Shown one piece after another: positions 35,632-43,404 of a stretch of DNA of 64,000 nucleotides. Source of the stretch: WHSW01 sp963842795 (lineage in GTDB: Bacteria; Actinomycetota; Thermoleophilia; Solirubrobacterales; 70-9); assembly GCA_963842795.1 (NCBI GenBank), contig CAWJHV010000008.1, positions 1-64,000 of the forward strand, read 5' to 3'. The stretch's first letter is position 1; every line of letters begins with the position of its first letter. Under the pieces are notes generated by a model that had not been told where the DNA came from, searched no databases, and was given only the letters and a program-made list of their open reading frames with translations. The position numbers and the translations under genes are program-made.

Positions 35632-36687
35632 ATGGCATCGACTCCTGAACTGCTGCAGAAGCTGCTCACCGCCCCGTCGCCGTCCGGCTACGAGGGTCCG
35701 GCGGCGGCCGTGTGGCGCCAGGCCGCGGACTTCGCCGAACTCGAGACCGACAGGATCGGCTCCTCGATCGCCCGGGTCCCCGGCGAGGAGGGCGGGCCGC
35801 TGGTGGCGATCGTCGGCCACATCGACGAGATCGGGCTCGCGATCACTCACGTCGACGAGAACGGGTTCGCCTACTTCACCCCGATCGGCGGCTGGGACGC
35901 ACAGATCCTCGTCGGCCAGCGGGTCTCGGTCCAGACCAGGGACGGGGCGGTCGCGGGCGTCGTCGGCCGCAAGCCCGTGCACCTGCTCAAGGACGATCAG
36001 AAGAAGAAGGCGGTCGAGCTCGAGGGGCTGCACATCGACGTCGGCGCCGCGGACCGCGACGAGACGCTCTCGATGCTGCGGATCGGCGACCCGGTGGTGA
36101 TCGCGGCCGAGCCGCTGGCGCTGGCGGGCGACAGGCTGGTCTCCCGCTCGATGGACAACCGGCTCGGCTCCTACGTCGCGCTCGAGGTCGCGCGCCGCTG
36201 CCACGAGCGCGGCGGCCACCGGGCCTCGGTCGCCGGGGTCGCCGCGGTCCAGGAGGAGATCGGCCTCTTCGGCGCCCGTACCTCGGCCTACCTGCTCCAG
36301 CCGCAGATCGCGGTTGTCGTGGACGTCACTCACGCCACCGACGCACCCGGGATCGAGGAGAAGAAGATGGGCTCCCATCCGCTCGGCTCCGGGCCGGTGA
36401 TCGGGCGCGGCTCGACCCTATCGCCGGCCGTCTTCGAGCTCCTGGTCGAGACCGCCGAGCACGGCGATTTCGATCACACGATCGAGACCTCCGGCCGCTA
36501 CACCGGAACCGACGCGGACGCCTACCAGATCTCCCGGGCCGGGATCCCGACCGGCCTCGTCTCGATCCCGCTGCGTTACATGCACTCCCCGGTCGAGCTC
36601 GTCGACCTCGGCGACGTCGAGGCGACCATCGAGCTGCTGGTCGCGTTTGCGACGGCGCTCACCGGCGAAGAGGACCTCTCGCGCTAG
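35632..36687 (+). CDS. M42 family zinc aminopeptidase
   Basis: The 351-residue peptidase of the M42 (TET/glutamyl-aminopeptidase-like) family has the two-metal ligands in order: GHIDEIGLAI, SMDNRLGSYVALE, VAAVQEEIGLFGA, a VDVTHATDAPG aspartate and a late YMHSPVELV histidine. Members form dodecameric shells that trim N-terminal residues from peptides. It is cytoplasmic with no signal. Its TAG stop overlaps the convergent PEBP gene stop (CTAG). Exact residue preference is not visible. Confidence 0.88.
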   Translation: MASTPELLQKLLTAPSPSGYEGPAAAVWRQAADFAELETDRIGSSIARVPGEEGGPLVAIVGHIDEIGLAITHVDENGFAYFTPIGGWDAQILVGQRVSVQTRDGAVAGVVGRKPVHLLKDDQKKKAVELEGLHIDVGAADRDETLSMLRIGDPVVIAAEPLALAGDRLVSRSMDNRLGSYVALEVARRCHERGGHRASVAGVAAVQEEIGLFGARTSAYLLQPQIAVVVDVTHATDAPGIEEKKMGSHPLGSGPVIGRGSTLSPAVFELLVETAEHGDFDHTIETSGRYTGTDADAYQISRAGIPTGLVSIPLRYMHSPVELVDLGDVEATIELLVAFATALTGEEDLSR

Positions 36688-37316
36688 AGCATCTCGGCGT
36701 TGAGCGTGTAGGTGCCGACCAGCTCGCCCTCGGCGAGCACGTGGCCCTCGATCGCCCCGCGCACGTCGTCGAGCTTGAACTCTCCCTCGAGGCCGAGGCT
36801 GGGGACGTCGAGTGCGTAGACGGTGAAGTGGTAGTGGTGCAGGCGCTCGTCGTTGAACGGCGGGAACGGCCCGTCGTAATGGCCGTAGGTGCCCTCCATG
36901 TCCGGGTCGCCGGCGAGGAAGTCGGTGTAGCTGTTGACGCCGGCGACCCCGTGCTCGCTCGGCCCCGGGTCCTTGCCGCCGACGACGATCTCGGTCGAGC
37001 CGGCGCCCTCGGGGAGCTCGGTGACATCCGGTGAGATGTCGACCAGCAGCCAGTGCGCGAAGTCGGCGCGCTCGGCATCCTCGGGCAGCGTCTTGCCCTC
37101 CTGGTTGACGTCGGTCGGGTCTGCCGGCACGTCCGGGTCGTAGACGATCACCGCGAACGACTCGGTGCCCTCGGGGTGTCCCGACCAACGCAGGTGCGGG
37201 CTGCGGTTGCCGCCCTCGGCCGCCGCCCCGCCCTCGCCGTCGGGAACCCCGAACGAGTGCTCGTCGGGGACCCGCTCGCCGTGCTCGATGCTGTCCGACT
37301 CGACCCGAAGCGCCAT
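36684..37316 (-). CDS. YbhB/YbcL-type PEBP family protein
   Basis: The 210-residue phosphatidylethanolamine-binding-like protein has the conserved anion-binding strand motifs (FAVIVYDPDVPADPTDV) and HWLLVDI, then YGHYDGPFPPFNDERLHHYHFTVYALD. These are the landmarks of bacterial Raf-kinase-inhibitor-like proteins. There is no signal peptide. AGGAGG lies before the ATG at 37316. It is divergent from the sigma factor gene, 95 bases away. Biological role in bacteria is mostly unknown. Confidence 0.88.
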   Translation of the reverse strand: MALRVESDSIEHGERVPDEHSFGVPDGEGGAAAEGGNRSPHLRWSGHPEGTESFAVIVYDPDVPADPTDVNQEGKTLPEDAERADFAHWLLVDISPDVTELPEGAGSTEIVVGGKDPGPSEHGVAGVNSYTDFLAGDPDMEGTYGHYDGPFPPFNDERLHHYHFTVYALDVPSLGLEGEFKLDDVRGAIEGHVLAEGELVGTYTLNAEML

Positions 37317-37411
37317 CTCTTCCTCCTGTCGCGTGCCTGTGACCGCGGCCAGTCTAGGTACTGACTTCCGGGCATGCGAACCGTTGAAAACGGGTATGGG
37401 AATCCCCGACG

Positions 37412-38890
37412 ATGCCATTGACGAGCAAGGGGGCGGCCGGGCGGGCCGTGTACGAGCCGCACGACGTCGGGCCCATCGACGAGCGGGCCCTGGCGAAGGC
37501 GATCACGGGGGGCGACCGCCGGGCGTTCGAAACGGCCTTCCGCCGCCACCACCGGGAGCTCTATCGCTACTGCCGTGCGATCCTCGGCAATGCCCACGAG
37601 GCGGAGGACGCGCTGCAGCAGACGATGGTCAAGGCGCTGCGAGCGCTGCCGGGCGAGACCCGGGAGATCGCGCTCAAGCCGTGGCTGTTCAGGGTCGCGC
37701 ACAACGAGGCCGTCGGGCTGCTGAGGGCGCGGCGCTCGACCGTCGAGCTCGACCCCGAGCAGGCCGACGTCCGTGGCGGGATCGAGGGGCAGGCCGAAAC
37801 CCGCGAGCGCCTGCGCCGGCTCGTCGGCGATCTGGGCCAACTCCCGGAGCGCCAGCGCGGCGCGCTGATCATGCGCGAGCTGAACGGGATCGGCTTTGCC
37901 GAGATCGGGGCCGCCTTCGGGATCTCGGAGGCGGCCGCGAAGCAGACCGTCTACGAGGCGCGGACGTCCCTGCACCGGATGGCTGAGGGACGCGACATGG
38001 ACTGCGAGCCGGTTCGAGAGGCGATCTCCTCGGACGACCGGCGCCGGCTGCGAGGCCGCCGAATTCGCGCCCACCTGCGCGAGTGCACGGGGTGTCGCGA
38101 CTTCGAGGCCTCGATCGCCGAGCGCCGGGCCGATCTCGCGGTCCTCGCGCCCCCGATCGCCCTGCCCGCGGTGCTCGCGGCGCTGCACGCCGCGCTCGCC
38201 GGAGCCGGTGGCGCGGCGGCCGGAGGCGGTGCCGCGGTCGGCACCGGGACGATCGGCGCGGCGGCGGCGGCGAAATCCATCGCCGCGGTACTCGCGACCA
38301 TCGCCATCGCCGGCGGCGCGGCCGAGGTCGGCGGCCTGGTCCATTTCGGCGGCTCCGGCGACGCTCGGGCAGGCGACCCTGCCGAAACGGGCCGACCGGC
38401 GACCGGCCGCGATCCGATCGGTGCGCCCCTGAGCGACACCTCGCCGCACCCGTTCGTGCCGCCGGCCGGTGCCGCCGGCGTGCGGCCCCTCGACGGTGAG
38501 GCACGCGCCCGCCGCCGCGGGCCGGATCGCTCCACCAGCCGGGATCACGGCAGCCGGGGCGCCGCACCGGCGGATCTGGCCGGCGGACAGGATCCCCCGG
38601 GCCAGGCGGCAACCCCGCCCGGGCAGTCCCTGACACCGCCGGGGCAGGAGCAGGTCCCGCCGGGGCAGGCCTCGACGCCGCCCGGACAATCCGAGGCCCC
38701 GCCCGGTCAATCGCATACCCCGCCCGACCAATCGCAGGCGGCGGACCCGCCGGGGCAGGAGCAGGTCCCGCCGGGCCAGTCACGCATTGCCCCCGGGCAG
38801 GGAGGCACGCCGCCGGGCCAGGCCGACATAGATCTCGCAGAGCAGGAGCCGGCGACCTCGAACGGCAACGCCGCCGGGCACTCGAAGTAG
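37412..38890 (+). CDS. ECF sigma factor fused to zf-HC2-like, membrane and PPGQ-repeat regions
   Basis: The 492-residue protein starts as an ECF sigma factor: sigma region 2 at about residues 38-105 (LYRYCRAILGNAHEAEDALQ) and region 4 at 130-190 (LPERQRGALIMRELNG). It then continues with C198, H221-x3-C225-x2-C228, the anti-sigma zf-HC2 pattern. After that come an Ala/Gly-rich linker, a membrane segment (284-310) and a tail of eleven heptads of the PPGQxxx type (395-471). So regulator, presumed inhibitor and membrane tether share one chain. Signalling likely depends on proteolysis or on conformational sensing by the exported tail. Divergent from a PEBP gene. Confidence 0.85.
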   Translation: MPLTSKGAAGRAVYEPHDVGPIDERALAKAITGGDRRAFETAFRRHHRELYRYCRAILGNAHEAEDALQQTMVKALRALPGETREIALKPWLFRVAHNEAVGLLRARRSTVELDPEQADVRGGIEGQAETRERLRRLVGDLGQLPERQRGALIMRELNGIGFAEIGAAFGISEAAAKQTVYEARTSLHRMAEGRDMDCEPVREAISSDDRRRLRGRRIRAHLRECTGCRDFEASIAERRADLAVLAPPIALPAVLAALHAALAGAGGAAAGGGAAVGTGTIGAAAAAKSIAAVLATIAIAGGAAEVGGLVHFGGSGDARAGDPAETGRPATGRDPIGAPLSDTSPHPFVPPAGAAGVRPLDGEARARRRGPDRSTSRDHGSRGAAPADLAGGQDPPGQAATPPGQSLTPPGQEQVPPGQASTPPGQSEAPPGQSHTPPDQSQAADPPGQEQVPPGQSRIAPGQGGTPPGQADIDLAEQEPATSNGNAAGHSK

Positions 38891-38974
38891 GTCCTTACCT
38901 CCGGCCGGCGCACCCGTTTTGGGGTCGAGAGGGGTCACGCGGCCCCGTAACGCGATCGACCACAGGAGGTCCGG

Positions 38975-39388
38975 ATGACGAAGCGAGTGATGATCGGCGC
39001 GGCCTGCGCGACGCTGTTCGCAGGGGCGTCGCTGGCGGGCGCCAAGCCCCACGAGAGCGAGCACGGCAACCAGGGCAACCACGGCTCGAGCGCCGCGGCG
39101 AAGCTCTGCGCGGCCTCGAAGAAGGCCGACCACGCCGCCTTCCGCGCGGTATGGGGCAAGCACGCGATGCGCGACTGCATCCGCGCGAACCGTGACACGC
39201 AGCCGTCTGCCGTCGCGGAGCACACGAGCGACTTCGTCAACGCTGCGCAGGAGTGCCGGACCGAGCGTGACCTCGACCCCGAGGCCTTCGAGCTCAACTA
39301 CGGGACCAACGCGAACCACCGAAACGCGTTCGGCAAGTGCGTCTCAACCCGGGCCCACGAGCACCACGACGACGGCGAGACCGCGTGA
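38975..39388 (+). CDS. Small secreted histidine- and cysteine-containing protein
   Basis: The 137-residue protein has a signal peptide (MIGAACATLFAGASLAGA). The mature part has a histidine-rich head (KPHESEHGNQGNHG) and tail (STRAHEHHDDGET) around a helical core with four spaced cysteines (KLCAASKK, RDCIRAN, QECRTER, GKCVSTR). Histidine-rich ends suggest metal binding. AGGAGGT lies before the ATG. The next GTG overlaps its stop (GTGA), so it is co-translated with the RTX protein. No known family. Confidence 0.65.
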   Translation: MTKRVMIGAACATLFAGASLAGAKPHESEHGNQGNHGSSAAAKLCAASKKADHAAFRAVWGKHAMRDCIRANRDTQPSAVAEHTSDFVNAAQECRTERDLDPEAFELNYGTNANHRNAFGKCVSTRAHEHHDDGETA

Positions 39389-40215
39389 CCGCTCGCCTGC
39401 GACGGGGCGTGGCGGTCGCGATCGCGGCCGCCACGCTGCTCGTGCTCTCGCCGGCGCTCGCCTCGGCGGCGACCGCCGACCTCGGCCTCGGGCTCTCGGA
39501 CGGTCCGGACCCGGTCACGGCCGAGACCGAGCTCGCCTACACGATCGAGGTCACCAACGCCGGGCCTGAGGCGGCGACCGAGGTCCTGGTCGCCGACGAC
39601 CTGCCGGCTCAGATCGAGTTCGTGTCAGCCACCCCGGCGCAGGGCTCGTGCGGGCGTCGCGGCGGCAAGCTCACCTGCCAACTCGGCACGATCCAAAGCG
39701 GAGCCGCAACGACGATCGAGATCCGGTTGGTGCCCCGGAAGGCGGGAACGCTCGTCAACACTGCGACCGTCTCGACCGCGGACACCGACCCCGAGGCGGC
39801 GAACGACACGGACAGCGAGTCGACCACGGTCCTTCCGGCGGCGCCGCTGCCGACCTGCGCCGGTCACAAGGCGACCATGGTCGGAACCGAGGGCCCGGAC
39901 CAGCTCACCGGGACCGAGAAGCGCGATGTGATCGCCGCTCTCGGCGGCGACGACCTCGTCACCGGGCTCGGCGGCAACGACCTCATCTGCGGGGCGTCCG
40001 GCAACGACGTCGTCCGCGGCAAGGCGGGCGCCGACCTGCTTCGGACCGGAGGGGGGAGCGACCGGGTCAAGGGCGGTGGCGGGCCCGACACCCTGCGTGC
40101 CGGGGGCGGGCCCGACCGCCTTTCCGGCGGCGCCGGGGACGACCTGCTCCGCGCAGGGGGCGGCGCGGACAGCTGTGTCGGCGGCCGCGGCCGCGACACG
40201 GAGCGGAGCTGCTAG
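39385..40215 (+). CDS. Exported DUF11 plus RTX calcium-binding repeat protein
   Basis: The 276-residue protein has a signal peptide (AVAIAAATLLVLSPALASA) and one DUF11/Ig-like domain (TYTIEVTNAGPEAATEVLVA up to NTATVSTADTDPEAANDTD). A tail of glycine/aspartate nonapeptide repeats follows (GGDDLVTGLGGNDLICGA; GGGPDTLRAGGGPDRLSGG), which fold as a calcium beta-roll. GTG at 39385 overlaps the previous stop (GTGA). Probably cell-surface or matrix-associated. It is related in style to the large RTX protein at 44596-47250. Confidence 0.8.
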   Translation: MTARLRRGVAVAIAAATLLVLSPALASAATADLGLGLSDGPDPVTAETELAYTIEVTNAGPEAATEVLVADDLPAQIEFVSATPAQGSCGRRGGKLTCQLGTIQSGAATTIEIRLVPRKAGTLVNTATVSTADTDPEAANDTDSESTTVLPAAPLPTCAGHKATMVGTEGPDQLTGTEKRDVIAALGGDDLVTGLGGNDLICGASGNDVVRGKAGADLLRTGGGSDRVKGGGGPDTLRAGGGPDRLSGGAGDDLLRAGGGADSCVGGRGRDTERSC

Positions 40216-40239
40216 CTCCGCGGCGGGGACGCATCCACG

Positions 40240-40273
40240 CGGCACCGGCTGGCCCCAGGGTCGGCCGGTGTCG
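40240..40273. terminator. Bidirectional terminator between two convergent genes
   Basis: CGGCACCGGCTGGCC (40240-40254) pairs with GGTCGGCCGGTGTCG (40259-40273), 12 Watson-Crick pairs of 15 plus wobble, with a 4-base loop. It lies between the RTX stop (40215) and the pepP stop (40298). No T-run is present on either strand, so strength is uncertain. Confidence 0.5.
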
Positions 40274-40297
40274 TGTCCCGCCGGACGGTCGCGGGCT

Positions 40298-41393
40298 TCA
40301 GACCACCCGAAGTGACTTCGGCAGCGAGCTCAGGTTGCGGTGGCCGTCGTCGGTGACCACGACGAGGTCCTCGATCCGGATCCCGAATTTCCCGGGCACG
40401 TAGACGCCGGGCTCGACCGTGACCACGTCGTTCGCGGCGAGCACGTCCTCGGAGCGCTTGCCGAGCCGCGGGGCCTCGTGGATCTCGAGCCCCACCCCGT
40501 GGCCGAGCCCGTGGCCGAAGTGCTCTTCGTGGCCGCCGTCGCGGATCACGGCGCGGGCCGCCTCGTCGGCCTGCTCGCCGTCGATTCCCGGGCGAATCGC
40601 CTCCAGCCCCGCCGCCTGGGCGGCCTCGACGAGCTCGTAGGCCTCGCGCGCCTCCGCCTCGGGCTCGCCGGCGGCGAAGGTACGGGTGCAGTCCGAGCAG
40701 TAGCCGTCGACCATCGCTCCCATGTCCCAGACGACGAGCTCGCCGGCGCCGATCTCGCGGTCGGAGGCCTCGGCGTGCGGCAGGGCGCCGTTCGGGCCCG
40801 CGGCGACGATCGCCGTGAACGACGGCGCGGCGCGGCGCTCGCGCATCGCCGCCTCGGCGGCGCGAAGGACATCGCGCTCGGTGCGGCCCGCGAGGCCGGC
40901 CTCGAGCACCGCCTCGTAGACCTCGTCGGCGAGCCTCGCGGCCTCCGCGATCGCCGCGAGCTCGCCGGGATCCTTCTGCCGGCGCAGCTGCTCGACCAGG
41001 CCGCCGGCCGCGACCAGCTCGACGCCGTCGCCGAGCTCCTGCTCGAGCTTGGCGAGGTTGGCGACGCTGGTGGCGGCGTCGTCGAAGCCGACCCGCCCGC
41101 TGCAGGCGCGAGGCGAGCTCCGGCAGCAGGCGGCTCTCGGCGATCGCCCGGTCGAACGCGTCGCCGACCTCCTTCTCGGCCCGCTCGGTGTAGCGGAAGT
41201 CGGTGATCATGGTCCGGGTCTCCGGGCCGATCAACGCCACGGCGCTGGTGCCGGTGAAGCCGGTGAGCCAGCGGACGTTCGCGATCGCGTCGGGGCCCGA
41301 GTCCCCCGGGCGCACGAGGTCGCCGACGATCAGCTGGTCGAGCTCGCGCTCGGCGACCAGGGCGGTGAGCCGCTCGGCGCGCTCGGCGCTCAT
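40298..41393 (-). pseudogene. pepP: Xaa-Pro aminopeptidase (M24 family), frameshifted
   Basis: Two frames together encode a typical M24 peptidase of 364 residues. The first (ATG at 41393, overlapping the aroQ stop as ATGA) has the creatinase-like N-domain (VRWLTGFTGTSAVALIGPE) and ends near ASRLQR. The second frame holds VGFDDAATSVANLAK and the catalytic half with all five metal ligands (WDMGAMVDGYCSDCTRTF, HGLGHGVGLEIHE, EPGVY, IEDLVVV). One extra G in the GGGCGGG run near 41092-41099 breaks the frame. Both halves are intact, so an assembly or consensus error is as likely as a recent null mutation. It lies in the expected aroQ-pepP order. Confidence 0.85.
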
Positions 41394-41842
41394 ACCCCGA
41401 GCTCCCGGGTGAGCAGCTCGAGCGCGTCGCGGTAGCCGTCGGCGCCCTTGCCCGAGACCCGCGCCACCACCAGCCCCTCGAGCACCGAGCGGCGCCGCCA
41501 CTCCTCGCGCTCGGCGACCGCCGAGAGGTGGACCTCGACCGCCGGCACGCCGGCGCTCTCGAGCGCGTCGCGGATCGCGTAGCTGTAGTGGGTCCAGGCG
41601 CCGGGGTTGAGGACAGCGGCGTCGGCGACCTCGGGCAGCCGGTGCAGGCGCTCGACGTAGTCGCCCTCGTGGTTGGTCTGAAAGAAGGCCACCTCGAGGT
41701 CGAGGTCGCGGCCGAAGCGCTTGATCTTCGTCTCCAGCTCGGGCAGCGTCCCCTCACCGTAGTGCTCGGCCGGGCGGCTGCCGAGCATGTCGAGGTTGAC
41801 GCCGTGGAGGACCTCGACCCGGTTGTGGGCTGTCGCGGTCAT
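41390..41842 (-). CDS. aroQ: 3-dehydroquinate dehydratase, type II
   Basis: AroQ converts 3-dehydroquinate to 3-dehydroshikimate in the shikimate pathway. The 150-residue dodecameric-type enzyme shows the active-site series HGVNLDMLGSRPAEHYG (Asn, Arg and Tyr), NHEGDYVERLH, NPGAWTHYSYAIRDAL and VEVHLSAVAEREEWR. Both ends are fused to neighbours by ATGA overlaps with aroKB and pepP. It belongs to a four-gene aro operon. Confidence 0.96.
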   Translation of the reverse strand: MTATAHNRVEVLHGVNLDMLGSRPAEHYGEGTLPELETKIKRFGRDLDLEVAFFQTNHEGDYVERLHRLPEVADAAVLNPGAWTHYSYAIRDALESAGVPAVEVHLSAVAEREEWRRRSVLEGLVVARVSGKGADGYRDALELLTRELGV

Positions 41843-43404
41843 CGGCTGTCGGCGGTGAGCGCCTGCACGGCGTCTCTGACCCTATCCCGATCCAGGTGCT
41901 CTCCCACGACCGCCTCGCCCGGGCGCGCGCAGAGCACGAAGGCGACGCCGCCGGCATCGCGCTTCTTGTCGAGCTCGACCGCGGCCAGCACCTCGTCGAC
42001 CGCCACCGACCCGTCGAGGCGCGTCGGCAGGCCCTGCCGTACGAGGATCTCCTCGACCTCCGCTCGCAGCTCCGGGGCGCCCGAGAGCTCGAGTGCGGCC
42101 AGCAGGCCGAGCCCGACCGCCTCGCCGTGGCGGTAGCGCGAGTAGCGCGTCGTCGCCTCGATCGCGTGACCGACGGTGTGCCCGAGGTTGAGCACCGCGC
42201 GCCGGCCGGCGTCGCGCTCGTCGGCGGCGACGATCTCGAGCTTCACCCGGGCGCAGGCGAAGATCAGCTCGTCCAGCGCGCCCGGGTCGAGGCGGTCGAC
42301 CGCCCGCGCCCGCTCCCACAGCGCACCGCCCGCGATCAGGCCGGTCTTCAGGACCTCGACGAACCCCGCCGCGAGCTCCTCGCGCGGAAGCGTCTCGAGC
42401 GTCGACGGGTCGGCGATCACCGCCTCGGGCAGGTGATAGACGCCGACGTAGTTCTTCGCCTCGGGGAGGTCCACGCCGGTCTTGCCGCCGTAGGCGGAAT
42501 CCACCTGGCCGACGAGCGTCGTCGGTACCTGGACGACCCCGATTCCGCGCTGGTAGACCGCGGCGCAGAATCCGGCGAGGTCGCCGACGACGCCGCCGCC
42601 GAGGGCGAGCAGGTGATCGGAGCGCGTCACCCCGAGCCCGGCGAGCTCGCCGAGCAGCCGCTCCGCCTCAGCGAGCGTCTTCGCCGACTCGCCCGGCTCG
42701 ACCTCGAGCCGAGCCGCCACCGGGCCCAGGCGCTCGCCGTAGAGGGCGGCGACCGTCGCGTCGCTGACGCAGACCGCGCGGCCCTCGAGGCCGATCGCCG
42801 CGAGCGCGACGGGCGCGGCGTCGAGCAGCCCGCGGCCGACGAAGGCGGGGTAGTCCCCGGAGGTCGAGCGCGCCCAGAGCATCCGCGTCCCGGCGGGCAG
42901 CTCGCGCAGCGCCAGCAGCGCCGGCAGGGCGGTAGCCGCGGCGTCGTCGCGACCTGGGACGACGGCATCGGCGCGCGCCTCGTAGAGCGGCGTGCGCTCG
43001 GCGAGCAGGGCGTCGAAGCGCTCGCGGTCCGCGGCCAGCGGCCGCCTGCCCTCCACCCGCGCCCACGAGGTCTCGGCATCGACCTCGAGCCAGACCACGG
43101 TGTGCCGGTCGAGCGCCGCTCGGACGCGCTCGGAGAGCACGCTGCCGCCGCCGAGCGCCACGGCCGCGCCGCCGGCGCGATCGAGCAGCTCGGCCACCGC
43201 TGCCTCCTCGCGGCGGCGGAATTCCGCCTCGCCCTCGGCGGCGAAGAACTCCGCGATCGACGTTCCGAGCTCGGCCTCCAGCAGCTCGTCGGCGTCGAAG
43301 ACCTCGAGCCCGGCGGCGCGTGCGGCGCGCAGGGCGCGCGACTTGCCCGCGCCCATGAAGCCGATGAAGACGAGCGCGGGGCTGCTTCGGTCTACCGCCG
43401 CCAA
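41839..43404 (-). CDS. aroKB: Fused shikimate kinase and 3-dehydroquinate synthase
   Basis: The 521-residue protein joins two enzymes. Residues 8-168 are shikimate kinase with Walker A GFMGAGKS (15-22), the FRRREEAA region, GGGSVL and the LID arginine (RRPLAADRERF). Residues 175-521 are 3-dehydroquinate synthase with the NAD-binding loop (LGGGVVGDLAGF), VPTTLVGQVDSAYGGKTGV and zinc ligands in the FVEVLKTGL, LNLGHTVGHAIE and YRHGEAVGL segments. It thus does steps 2 and 5 of chorismate synthesis. TTG starts it, overlapping aroC by 13 bases. Confidence 0.94.
   Translation of the reverse strand: MAAVDRSSPALVFIGFMGAGKSRALRAARAAGLEVFDADELLEAELGTSIAEFFAAEGEAEFRRREEAAVAELLDRAGGAAVALGGGSVLSERVRAALDRHTVVWLEVDAETSWARVEGRRPLAADRERFDALLAERTPLYEARADAVVPGRDDAAATALPALLALRELPAGTRMLWARSTSGDYPAFVGRGLLDAAPVALAAIGLEGRAVCVSDATVAALYGERLGPVAARLEVEPGESAKTLAEAERLLGELAGLGVTRSDHLLALGGGVVGDLAGFCAAVYQRGIGVVQVPTTLVGQVDSAYGGKTGVDLPEAKNYVGVYHLPEAVIADPSTLETLPREELAAGFVEVLKTGLIAGGALWERARAVDRLDPGALDELIFACARVKLEIVAADERDAGRRAVLNLGHTVGHAIEATTRYSRYRHGEAVGLGLLAALELSGAPELRAEVEEILVRQGLPTRLDGSVAVDEVLAAVELDKKRDAGGVAFVLCARPGEAVVGEHLDRDRVRDAVQALTADSR

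Noticed and set aside
38594..38821. 21-base periodic repeats, considered as a CRISPR array
   Set aside because: The repeat is inside an open frame, has no unique spacers, and encodes a PPGQ heptad tail.
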